Origin: Staphylococcus piscifermentans
Lineage (GTDB): Bacteria > Bacillota > Bacilli > Staphylococcales > Staphylococcaceae
Reading direction: 5' to 3'
Assembly (NCBI RefSeq): GCF_900186985.1
Contig: NZ_LT906447.1
Location: 186,001-250,000 of the forward strand
Length of the DNA: 64,000 nt
Below, in pieces: positions 34,124-41,583 of this stretch. The translations under genes were made by a program, and so were the position numbers. Below the pieces are notes generated by a model. The model saw only the letters and a list, made by a program, of their open reading frames with translations. It did no database searches and had not been told where the DNA came from. Position 1 is the stretch's first letter. Every line of letters begins with the position of its first letter.

Positions 34124-35755
34124 ATGAATATAACCAACGAAGTCGATCAAATTTTACAAAAAGCAGAAAAGAATTTATTAGGCAAAGATTATATTTTTAT
34201 TAGTTTAGGAAATCCAAATATGAAAGCAACTATCAAGTTGTTAAAGAACCCTTCAAATATCAAACGAGATATTATTAAACAATATGAACAATTTAAAAAG
34301 AAAGCAGGAAAATTTCCTCAGTGGGTAAAAGTTGATTTTGTATATCGCACAGAAGAGGCACCTTATGATGAAGTGAGAAAAGAGTTGGAAGATACTAGAA
34401 GAAATTACGTTGATTTCGGAATTGCATTAGATAGTAATTGGAATCGTGCTTTTATGGCCGAAGAAATAAATATTAATGCATTTGTACGACCAGCTAAAGA
34501 TAAGAAATCTTTCTTCCTATCTGAAGACAATATTAATAACTATCTAAAAAAATATACAAAACAAATGAATGCTTTTAGACATAAAGATTATAAAGGAAAA
34601 AATATTACAAAGTTCTATACTAAAGGCTATTTTATTGAAGGTAATAAAGTGTTTGATTTAGGAGCAGAAGGCCGTGAAAAAGGCCTAAGAAAAGTGGAGA
34701 ATCTTTCACAAGAGATCGATAAAATGATTGGTACTGCAACACAACATTTAGAAGATGAGATGGAGCCTAATGGTAAATTCAACTATGGCTATTTCCCACA
34801 TTTTGATAAAAAAATCAGTTTCTACAATAATTTAAGACATTCATCTTCTACTTATGCCATGATTGAAGGTCTTCATTATTTAGGTAAAGATATAACAAGC
34901 GCAGACAAAGCAATTGATTATCTTATTAATAACTATCTTTACGAAAAAGATGGTGTAGGTCATATTTATGATGATACGAAAAATATTAATGAAATAAAAT
35001 TAGGGCAGAATGCAGCGTTTATTTTTGCGATATGTGAATACTTGCAGATTGACCCTGAACATCCGAAATACTTAGAAGCAGCTCAGAAAGTTGCTGAAGG
35101 TATTTTAACGATGATTGATTCAGAAACAGCTCAAACAGTACACGTATTAAAGTATCCAACTTTAGAAATCAAAGACAAATTCCGTGTTATTTATTATGAC
35201 GGGGAAGCTGCATTAGCTTTATTGCGTTTATATCAAATTGACGGCAATCCTAAATGGTTGGAAACCGTACAAGCTATGTTTGAACGGTTCATTTCCTTAA
35301 AATATTGGCAATATCACGATCATTGGCTTGGTTACTGTACGAATGAGTTGATTCAAATTAAACCAGAACAAAAATACATCGAATTCGGCATTCGCAACGT
35401 ATCTAGCTATCTTGATTATATCAAGAATAGAATTACAACTTTCCCGACATTTATGGAAATGCTGATGGCGACTTACCATATTATTGCTAAAGCACGTGAA
35501 AAAGGCTTTGGAAAAGTAGTTGATAAGTTGATTAATGTTGAAGAACTTATTGATACTATTCACACACGGGCTGACTATCAAAGAACTGGATATTTTTATC
35601 CAGAAGTCGCAATGTACTTTAAGAACCCAACAAGAATCTTAGGTACTTTCTTCATTAAACACCACGGTTATCGTGTGAGAATCGATGATATCGAACACTA
35701 TGTTTCAGGTTATGTGCAATACCAACATGTCTTTAAAGAAGAAAATAATTCATGA
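34124..35755 (+). CDS. (alpha/alpha)6-barrel-like protein of unknown function
   Basis: This 543-residue cytosolic protein has an N-terminal domain of about 110 residues (with TRRNYVDFGIALDSNW) that I do not recognise, then a helical region (for example NNLRHSSSTYAMIEGLHYLG, YYDGEAALALLRLYQ) like the toroid of GH88/GH105 hydrolases and lanthionine-cyclase-like proteins. AAGAAGGGG lies before the ATG. It follows the surface-protein gene closely and has no obvious promoter of its own. It could modify a glycan or peptide on the adhesin or act with the Mur-ligase fusion. Its last codons overlap the 3' end of the convergent XRE gene. Confidence 0.6.
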   Translation: MNITNEVDQILQKAEKNLLGKDYIFISLGNPNMKATIKLLKNPSNIKRDIIKQYEQFKKKAGKFPQWVKVDFVYRTEEAPYDEVRKELEDTRRNYVDFGIALDSNWNRAFMAEEININAFVRPAKDKKSFFLSEDNINNYLKKYTKQMNAFRHKDYKGKNITKFYTKGYFIEGNKVFDLGAEGREKGLRKVENLSQEIDKMIGTATQHLEDEMEPNGKFNYGYFPHFDKKISFYNNLRHSSSTYAMIEGLHYLGKDITSADKAIDYLINNYLYEKDGVGHIYDDTKNINEIKLGQNAAFIFAICEYLQIDPEHPKYLEAAQKVAEGILTMIDSETAQTVHVLKYPTLEIKDKFRVIYYDGEAALALLRLYQIDGNPKWLETVQAMFERFISLKYWQYHDHWLGYCTNELIQIKPEQKYIEFGIRNVSSYLDYIKNRITTFPTFMEMLMATYHIIAKAREKGFGKVVDKLINVEELIDTIHTRADYQRTGYFYPEVAMYFKNPTRILGTFFIKHHGYRVRIDDIEHYVSGYVQYQHVFKEENNS

Positions 35756-35766
35756 AAATAATTCAT
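35741..35766. repeat. Exact 13-bp tandem duplication at overlapping gene ends
   Basis: GAAAATAATTCAT occurs twice head-to-tail (35741-35753 and 35754-35766). The stop codons of the barrel gene and the convergent XRE gene both fall in or next to the first copy. Confidence 0.9.
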
Positions 35767-35944
35767 CTACCGTCACTTTGAATTGTTTAGCTATCCGAAA
35801 AGCTAAACTTAACGAAGGATCATATTTATTATTTTCAATTGCATTAATGGTTTGTCTCGAGACATTGACACTTTTGCTCAATGTCTCTTGAGACATGCCA
35901 TTTTGTTTTCTATAGTATTTTATTTTATTTTGCAAAGATATCAA
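35750..35944 (-). CDS. Small XRE-family HTH regulator
   Basis: This 64-residue Cro/CI-type protein (YYRKQNGMSQETLSKSVNVS, then RQTINAIENNKYDPSLSLA) is a bare helix-turn-helix like YozG. It starts at TTG, overlapping the stop of the upstream membrane gene by one to three bases, so translation is coupled. It probably controls this three-gene unit; a large inverted repeat lies upstream of the first gene. Confidence 0.85.
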   Translation of the reverse strand: MISLQNKIKYYRKQNGMSQETLSKSVNVSRQTINAIENNKYDPSLSLAFRIAKQFKVTVDELFS

Positions 35945-36279
35945 TCCCTAACTGTATACTTGCGTTTAACAAGAAAATAATTAACAACTAATAATAAAAG
36001 GGCCACTACTATTATAGTTGCTTCAGGGAATTTAAGGAATAAATTTCTGGAATCTTCTGATATGCCTATTATTCGAAGTAATAAAGCGAAGAGCACAAAG
36101 TAAATAATTCCCACAAAGCTCTTCGCAAATACTTCAGCAAACATTATTTTTTCGCGTTCATCATATCGCTTTGACTTGCGCCCTTTGACATCAGAGATGT
36201 TGCTAGGTAATAGATTTCTTGTTAACCAACTCCATATAAAGCTGAATAAAACTACAATAATTATAGATGTGACTTTCAT
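35941..36279 (-). CDS. Membrane protein of XRE operon (112 aa)
   Basis: One helix lies at the N-terminus, then a charged cytosolic segment (RKSKRYDEREKIMF), then two helices. It is clearly paralogous to the next gene (shared YDER, EVFAKSFVG). AAGGGAG precedes the ATG. Small membrane proteins with a YDER motif commonly accompany XRE regulators; their role is unclear. Confidence 0.75.
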   Translation of the reverse strand: MKVTSIIIVVLFSFIWSWLTRNLLPSNISDVKGRKSKRYDEREKIMFAEVFAKSFVGIIYFVLFALLLRIIGISEDSRNLFLKFPEATIIVVALLLLVVNYFLVKRKYTVRD

Positions 36280-36310
36280 CTTAGGAACTCCCTTTTTCTA
36301 ATAGTTAAGT

Positions 36311-36643
36311 TTAAGATGTGTATTTTTGCTTAATTGAAAAATAACTTATGACTACCATAACTAAAGTGATTACTAAAAAAATGCCTTCGGGATATTTGCC
36401 AATTAAACTTCTATTTGCATCGACTAATCCGCTTGTTCTAAAAATAAAACTAATTGATAGGACAAATACTAAACCTACAAAGCTTTTAGCAAAAACTTCT
36501 ATAAAAATTTTACTTTGTCGTTCATCATAATTACTTTCATTTTCAACATCTACAATTTCGGATGGCAGAAAGAAACGATGAATACCTCTCCACATGAAAA
36601 AGAATGCAATGATTGTAATAATTAAAATAATAGTTTCAGTCAT
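36311..36643 (-). CDS. Membrane protein of XRE operon, paralogue (110 aa)
   Basis: Three membrane helices and the motif NYDERQSKIFIEVFAKSFVG match the downstream paralogue, pointing to tandem duplication. It is the first gene of the unit, with AGAGGTG before the ATG. Function unknown; it might be the target of, or a sensor for, the XRE protein. Confidence 0.75.
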   Translation of the reverse strand: MTETIILIITIIAFFFMWRGIHRFFLPSEIVDVENESNYDERQSKIFIEVFAKSFVGLVFVLSISFIFRTSGLVDANRSLIGKYPEGIFLVITLVMVVISYFSIKQKYTS

Positions 36644-36659
36644 AATGATGCACCTCTAT

Positions 36660-36725
36660 ATGTAAAATATATTTGACACCTTTAGCTTATATTACTCTTT
36701 CAAAAGTGTCAAACTTATTTTACAT
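36660..36725. promoter_or_regulatory. Long inverted repeat upstream of the XRE operon
   Basis: ATGTAAAATA-tat-TTGACAC (36660-36679) is mirrored by GTGTCAA-act-TATTTTACAT (36706-36725). On the minus strand the second arm supplies TTGACA as a -35 candidate, so the promoter lies between the arms. It is a likely operator for the XRE protein. Confidence 0.6.
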
Positions 36726-36733
36726 TTACTATC

Positions 36734-36760
36734 AAAAAAGCAGAATCACATGGATTCTGC
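36734..36760 (-). terminator. Terminator of the LLM monooxygenase
   Basis: GCAGAATC (36740-36747) pairs with GATTCTGC (36753-36760), with TTTTTT on the minus strand. Confidence 0.8.
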
Positions 36761-36766
36761 AATTTC

Positions 36767-38068
36767 TTAAACTCCTAAATATTCTCTAAATGTTGAACCG
36801 ATATATTCAGTGCGATATAAACCACGTTTCTGCAATTCTGGAACAATTAAATCGACAAAGTCTTCAAGACTGTCCGGCAATGTGGGAGGCATCAAATTGA
36901 ATCCATCTGCCACACCTTCATTCAACCAATACTCCATTTCATCAACGATAGTTTCAGGCGTACCGATAAGTGTCAAGTGACCACCACCTGCATTCAAATA
37001 ACCTAATAATTCACGGACAGTAGGGTCAGTATCATTAATAATTTCCAATACCGTTTCATAACGTCCGACCGGTCCGGTAAATTCCTCTACGGGAGGTAAC
37101 TCCGGTACTTTTGCATCTAATTCCCACTCAGAGCAGTCTTGTTGCACAAAGAAGCTCAATTGTTTTAAGGCTGTTTCAATCGGTAATTTTTCATCTAAAG
37201 CTGCTTTCTTTTCCAAAGCTTCTTCATGCGTTTTACCCACATAAGTAACTAAACCTGGGAAGATTTTAAGACGTCGGTCAGTGTAACCTTGCTTAGCAAT
37301 CTCAGCATCCATGCGCTTTCTGAAATTTCTTGCTTGCTCAATATTCCAAGAAACCGAGTAGACGGCATCCGCATATTTTACAGCTAAAGCGACTCCTTGT
37401 TTAGATGCACCTGCTTGCATAGCTACCGGTTTGCCCTGTGGACTGCTCGGTGTTGAAAGCGGTCCTTTTACTGCAAAATTAACGCCTTTATGATTGAAAG
37501 GCTGGATATTCTCAGAATCTACAAGTTGATTTTTCTCACGATTATGCTTGAAATCCTCAGGATGCCAAGATTCAAACGCGGCATTCATGACTTCTGCAAA
37601 TTCTTCCGCAATTGCATAGCGCTCATCATGATTAGGCAACTCTGTCATGCCATGGTTTTTAGCCTCCAGGTCAGTCATTGAAGTAACCAGGTTCCAACCC
37701 GCACGACCACCTGAAATATGGTCCAGACTCAACAATTGTCTTGCAGCCGTATAAGGATTCGAGAACGTGCTCGAAATAGTAGAAACCAGTCCCACATGTT
37801 GCGTTACTTGTGAAATTGCTGTTAAATTCACAATCGGATCAAACCAGAACGCCGGCATCGATGTATCATCCTTTGCAGGAAAAGATTGATTATCAGCAAA
37901 AAATACTGCATCAAATAAGCCACGCTCAGCAATTTGCGCTAAATCTTGATAATAACTAATATCTCCAACACGTTCCACACTCGAATCAGGCATCAGCCAA
38001 GCAGCCTGATGATGACCACAACCGAATATGAGGACACCAATATGTAGTTGCGCTTTCTGCTCAGACAT
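36767..38068 (-). CDS. LLM-class flavin-dependent monooxygenase (NtaA/SnaA/DszA type)
   Basis: This 433-residue protein begins LHIGVLIFGCGHHQAAWLMP and contains ERGLFDAVFFADNQ and SGGRAGWNLVTS, standard for the NtaA/SnaA/DszA branch of bacterial luciferase-like FMNH2-dependent monooxygenases, which attack heterocycles, sulfur compounds or chelators. The ATG at 38068 has AGAGGTG seven bases upstream. It follows an SDR gene controlled by a TPP riboswitch, 215 bp away, so it may be part of the same regulon, possibly in salvage or breakdown of thiamine-related molecules (inference). Confidence 0.85.
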   Translation of the reverse strand: MSEQKAQLHIGVLIFGCGHHQAAWLMPDSSVERVGDISYYQDLAQIAERGLFDAVFFADNQSFPAKDDTSMPAFWFDPIVNLTAISQVTQHVGLVSTISSTFSNPYTAARQLLSLDHISGGRAGWNLVTSMTDLEAKNHGMTELPNHDERYAIAEEFAEVMNAAFESWHPEDFKHNREKNQLVDSENIQPFNHKGVNFAVKGPLSTPSSPQGKPVAMQAGASKQGVALAVKYADAVYSVSWNIEQARNFRKRMDAEIAKQGYTDRRLKIFPGLVTYVGKTHEEALEKKAALDEKLPIETALKQLSFFVQQDCSEWELDAKVPELPPVEEFTGPVGRYETVLEIINDTDPTVRELLGYLNAGGGHLTLIGTPETIVDEMEYWLNEGVADGFNLMPPTLPDSLEDFVDLIVPELQKRGLYRTEYIGSTFREYLGV

Positions 38069-38099
38069 TTCCATTCACCTCTGTTTTTATTTTTAAAAA

Positions 38100-38283
38100 G
38101 AAAGCATGAGAAAGAGGGCAGAACTTGAGAGTGCGCCCTCTTGGTTGATAGACGGGGTTAATAAACGGGCTTCAAAGTGCAGGTTTCTCGGTAATAAGTA
38201 CGCAAGTCGCAAAAATCAAAAAGCGATTTTGTGCTCTTTGCTTCTTATTACTCAAATCTTAACCGCCTTCTCAAGCACCTTGT
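38100..38283. repeat. Structured intergenic element between SDR and LLM genes
   Basis: The gap holds a large imperfect hairpin with outer arms GTAATAAG and CTTATTAC and inner arms near AAAATCGC and GCGATTTT, then a second hairpin GAGGGC/GCCCTC (about 38115-38142) with a T-rich tail on the minus strand. Frames on both strands look spurious. It resembles an element I recall in other staphylococcal intergenic regions, but I cannot verify that here. Confidence 0.4.
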
Positions 38284-39036
38284 TTAATTCATTGTCAATC
38301 CGCCGTCTACTGTAATATTTTGTCCTGTAATGCCTTTAGCTTGTTCGGAGACTAAATAAACTACCATGTTGGCTACATCTTGAGGTGTTGTCACTTTTTT
38401 CAATGGTGTAGTTTGAGCGATTAAATCGAAGACTTCTGGTGTTGTCACCGCACTAGCGTCTGTAGTTTTAAGTAATCCTCCAGAGACGACATTAGCAGTA
38501 ATGCCGTATTGTCCTAATTCTGAAGCGATATTACGTGTGAAGCCGATTAAAGCTGCTTTCGCTGTTGTGTACTCATGGTAAGGTACAACAGGATTTTGGT
38601 ATAAATTAGTTCCGATACTTACAATGCTTCCTGCTTGGTGCTCGATGAATTGGGATGCTACGCTTTGCACTACATTGAATGCTGCTTTTAAGGTACCGTC
38701 AATTTGTTGCTGGTAGTCTTCCCAGCTCATGTCAGGAAACGCTTTTTGGGCAGTTGGGTCAAATTTGAATCCGACTAATGCGTTATTCACGACTGCATCA
38801 ATTTGACCGAACTTTTCAGTGCCTTCTTTTACCAAAGCGTCTACTGCTTCGCGATTTGTGACATCTGCTTGTATTGCGACAGCGCGTTCGTTTCCGATTT
38901 CTTGAACGAGTTGTTCTGCTGCGTCTTTGCTTTGATTATAATTGATAATAATGTTGTATCCTTGTTCTGCGAGTGTCTTAGTGATTGCTGCACCTAATCC
39001 GCGTGCACCGCCTGTTACGAGTACTGTTCTTGCCAT
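38284..39036 (-). CDS. SDR-family oxidoreductase under TPP riboswitch control
   Basis: This 250-residue short-chain dehydrogenase has TGGARGLG (8-15), Ser140 and the catalytic Y156xxxK160, so it should be active. The start at 39036 follows AAGGGAG. Its leader is a full TPP riboswitch with terminator, so expression falls when thiamine pyrophosphate is abundant. Known thiamine enzymes do not include such an SDR; it may help salvage thiamine precursors or handle related alcohols and ketones. An LLM monooxygenase lies downstream. Confidence 0.85.
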   Translation of the reverse strand: MARTVLVTGGARGLGAAITKTLAEQGYNIIINYNQSKDAAEQLVQEIGNERAVAIQADVTNREAVDALVKEGTEKFGQIDAVVNNALVGFKFDPTAQKAFPDMSWEDYQQQIDGTLKAAFNVVQSVASQFIEHQAGSIVSIGTNLYQNPVVPYHEYTTAKAALIGFTRNIASELGQYGITANVVSGGLLKTTDASAVTTPEVFDLIAQTTPLKKVTTPQDVANMVVYLVSEQAKGITGQNITVDGGLTMN

Positions 39037-39069
39037 GTGAATCCGCTCCCTTTTTTCTATAATAGACAT

Positions 39070-39104
39070 AAAAAAATACGCATGATTGTTAAAATCTGCG
39101 TAGG
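39070..39104 (-). terminator. Riboswitch terminator
   Basis: On the minus strand TACGCA pairs with TGCGTA (39077-39082 with 39097-39102), with GATT/AATC inside, followed by a T run (39070-39076). The GCGTAGG end of the aptamer (39164-39170) can pair with CCTACGC (39098-39104), giving the alternative antiterminator. Confidence 0.8.
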
Positions 39105-39149
39105 CAAGAGGGCAGTCTGAGGTCAGTATTAAACCTACTCGTTCTGCGG

Positions 39150-39248
39150 TTATCTCACACTTTCCTACGCTAGTTTCAGCTAGATCAGGTTCAAAGGGTC
39201 TGAGGAAAACCTCATCTCAGTTTTAAAAAACACCCCTAGTGCGTATCT
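39150..39248 (-). promoter_or_regulatory. TPP riboswitch (THI-box)
   Basis: The minus strand carries the conserved parts in order: ACTAGGGGTG, CTGAGATGAGG, ACCCTTTGAACCTGATCTAG and GCTGAAACTAGCGTAGG. These are the hallmark P1-P5 elements of thiamine pyrophosphate riboswitches. A complete terminator/antiterminator platform follows, and then the SDR start codon. Confidence 0.93.
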
Positions 39249-39261
39249 TTTTGTTACTTTC

Positions 39262-39290
39262 AATGTAGCTTGAATTGGAGAAGGTGTCAA
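39262..39290 (-). promoter_or_regulatory. Promoter of the riboswitch transcript
   Basis: On the minus strand TTGACA (39290-39285), a 17-bp spacer and TACATT (39267-39262) form a near-consensus sigma-A promoter right before the aptamer. Confidence 0.75.
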
Positions 39291-39393
39291 GAAGAGGAGT
39301 GCTCTGTATGCAATGCGTGAAATTTAGTGAATGAAAGTGTTATGATAAAGGGGAATTCTAGCGGATAATTTTTAAATGAATGGAGGGATTTGA

Positions 39394-39591
39394 ATGTTCT
39401 GGTTAGGCATGTCGTTCCCAATTTTAGCAGTCGGCTTCATTGTGATGGCTGTACGTGAAGAAAAGAAACGTAAAGCGAAACAAAAGGAAAAAGAAGCGAA
39501 ATGGGAAGCAGAAAAAGCACAGAATAATGGTGAAGCAGCCACTAATTCTGCCGAAAATCATTCAAATGCTGAGGAAGAAGCTAAACATTAA
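39394..39591 (+). CDS. Small membrane-anchored charged protein (65 aa)
   Basis: One N-terminal helix (MFWLGMSFPILAVGFIVMAV) is followed by a Lys/Glu/Ala-rich helical tail (EEKKRKAKQKEKEAK). GGAGGG precedes the ATG and a terminator follows. Function unknown; the format is common in staphylococci. Confidence 0.65.
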   Translation: MFWLGMSFPILAVGFIVMAVREEKKRKAKQKEKEAKWEAEKAQNNGEAATNSAENHSNAEEEAKH

Positions 39592-39593
39592 AG

Positions 39594-39629
39594 AAAGCTG
39601 GGACATATTAAATTGTCTCAGCTTTTTCG
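39594..39629 (+). terminator. Terminator of the small membrane gene
   Basis: AAAGCTG (39594-39600) pairs with CAGCTTT (39619-39625), with inner GGACA/TGTCT pairing and a T-rich tail. Confidence 0.8.
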
Positions 39630-39684
39630 TACTTTGCGGAGGTGGGACAACGAAATCATTTTAATTCATATTATTTCTGTTCTG

Positions 39685-39835
39685 TTACCTGCCTTGTTGA
39701 TTTTGATTGAAATGATAAAGGCGAATTTCAGTAAGTATTATAATGGCGACCACACCTGCAAAATAAGCTGAAGTTTGTAATAGAAGCGATGTTTGTTGAA
39801 TAAACAGTATGGTGTATAAAAGTGAACACTTATTC
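39685..39835 (-). pseudogene. Possible small membrane-protein remnant
   Basis: A minus-strand frame just after the MFS gene reads FIQQTSLLLQTSAYFAGVVA followed by IIILTEIRLYHFNQ and a stop. It looks like a membrane peptide but has no ATG, GTG or TTG start in frame. It may be a decayed gene or use an unusual start. Confidence 0.3.
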
Positions 39836-39847
39836 TGTACAAAACTC

Positions 39848-41038
39848 CTAATTATCAATTTCACTTTGCTTCATAGAAAGTGAAAAGTAAATTAGAGTTA
39901 ACAAAATGAGAATCGCGACAGATAAATATACAGCAGACTGAGAATAATTAAGCAGTAAGCCAAATACTAATAACGATAATGGTGTTAGAGTTTGAACGAT
40001 AGATTGCGTCAGTGAAAATACCCGACCTTTATAATTTTCTTCAATATAATTTTGCATATAAATTGAATAGGGGATATTCACTAATGGTAAAGATACCCCG
40101 ATTACGAAATAAATTACAAATAGAATTATAAATCCTGTAGTTGAGGTAAGATTAAATAACAAAGCAAGTCCAAGTGTCAAAACACCGATAAACTGAATAC
40201 CAATGGCAGCCTGTGTAGGCGCTTTAAGTTTGTTTTTAATTGGAAATACAGAAAATAACAATGAAACAGCAAACATACCCACAGTGAATGAGGATTCTAC
40301 AATTCCGAATTGTTGAGAAGAAAGTTTCATAGTTTGTATAGAAATAACCGGAATACCTACAACTATAGAATTGATTAAAAAATTAATAATGAGTGCAATA
40401 CTGATGAATTTTAATAGAATTTTATTTTTGAACAAGTAAGAGAATCCTTCTTTAAAATCTTCTGTTAAACTTTTTTCACTCGTTACCATGACTCTATCCA
40501 TGGTTAAAAAGAAAATAAATAGTATAGAAATTGATTCAGTAAGTACGTTTAACAAGGCGAGATATTGAATAGAAATAAATGCAATCAAAACACCACCGAT
40601 AATTGGTGCAAGGAAACTAATCCCACTGCTATAAGTTTGTCTTAAAGAAACAAATCGTTCCATATCATCTTGAGAAATATTTTTAATATTAGCGTTTACA
40701 ATCAAACTAATTGCACCATCTGTTAAATTGAGAATAATACCTAATACGATAATGTAATAGAAATACGTATTAAATAGTGGGATAAATAATATTAAAGCTG
40801 TTATATTGATGATCTGTGAAATAATAATAATCTTTTTATTGTTATATTTATCTGTCCATATGCCAAATAAAGGTTGGCTAATAATTGAAGAAATTACAAT
40901 TAAAGCTAAATAAATTGAATAAATAGAAGCGGTTTCCGTATGTTGTAATATGTAAAAGGCACAAGCAAAACTAAATATTTTTGAACCGATAGATGATATT
41001 ACTTCAAAAAGCAATAAGTTAATGGACCTTATATTCAT
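39848..41038 (-). CDS. MFS transporter (macrolide-efflux-like)
   Basis: This 396-residue protein has about 12 helices and the conserved FGIWTDKYNNKK loop 2-3 motif of drug-export type MFS proteins. Layout and length are close to MefA-like exporters. The start at 41038 places AAAGGAG nine bases upstream; an ATG at 41047 sits on the ribosome site. Substrate unknown; AT-rich codons hint at accessory origin, weakly. Confidence 0.8.
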   Translation of the reverse strand: MNIRSINLLLFEVISSIGSKIFSFACAFYILQHTETASIYSIYLALIVISSIISQPLFGIWTDKYNNKKIIIISQIINITALILFIPLFNTYFYYIIVLGIILNLTDGAISLIVNANIKNISQDDMERFVSLRQTYSSGISFLAPIIGGVLIAFISIQYLALLNVLTESISILFIFFLTMDRVMVTSEKSLTEDFKEGFSYLFKNKILLKFISIALIINFLINSIVVGIPVISIQTMKLSSQQFGIVESSFTVGMFAVSLLFSVFPIKNKLKAPTQAAIGIQFIGVLTLGLALLFNLTSTTGFIILFVIYFVIGVSLPLVNIPYSIYMQNYIEENYKGRVFSLTQSIVQTLTPLSLLVFGLLLNYSQSAVYLSVAILILLTLIYFSLSMKQSEIDN

Positions 41039-41234
41039 GATGAACATCTCCTTTGTAGAAGGCTAGTGTAATAAGAATAGCACAATTATCAAATACATGT
41101 ATGAATATTCAGAAAAATAAACATTTTTTTATTTTAGATTAATCAATAAACGCAATATATTACTTGTCCTTTAAATGTATCCTCAATATGATATGGTGAA
41201 AATATAAAATGATTTATTTGAGGAGGAGAGTAAT

Positions 41235-41462
41235 ATGCCGGATTCTAAATTGGCGCGTAATGAAGAAATGGAAAAATCTCTCTTTTGGAAAAAGGGATTT
41301 ATTCCTGTTTATTTCATTGCAGCTCTACTTTTGTTCTTACTATTCCACTTTTATATTCAAAACGTCGCCCTTCCAATTTACTTGCTTATATTCATGCTGA
41401 TTGGATCGGGAGTTGCTTCAATCATTTATAACAGCAAGAAAGAGAAGAAAAACAAGCTGTAG
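41235..41462 (+). CDS. Small membrane protein (75 aa)
   Basis: Two helices (GFIPVYFIAALLLFLLFHFY and LPIYLLIFMLIGSGVASIIY) lie between charged ends. GAGGAGGAG precedes the ATG. A terminator stem (ACAAGCTGT 41452-41460 with ACAGCTTGT 41467-41475, then TTTTT) overlaps the stop codon. Function unknown. Confidence 0.65.
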   Translation: MPDSKLARNEEMEKSLFWKKGFIPVYFIAALLLFLLFHFYIQNVALPIYLLIFMLIGSGVASIIYNSKKEKKNKL

Positions 41463-41583
41463 GGCAACAGCTTGTTTTTTATAGATATACCGACATAAAC
41501 ATTCTCCGCTTAATCTCTCAAGATTAGGCTATAATTAACGAAGTAAGAAAATTCAGACATCTAAAAACAAAGGGGTAATGTTT

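Noticed and set aside
38069..38283. SAM riboswitch or T-box for the LLM gene
   Set aside because: Neither the S-box core nor the T-box motif is present in the minus strand.
38106..38315. 69-residue plus-strand frame between LLM and SDR genes
   Set aside because: It covers the structured intergenic element and overlaps the SDR gene end in antisense; no coding signal.
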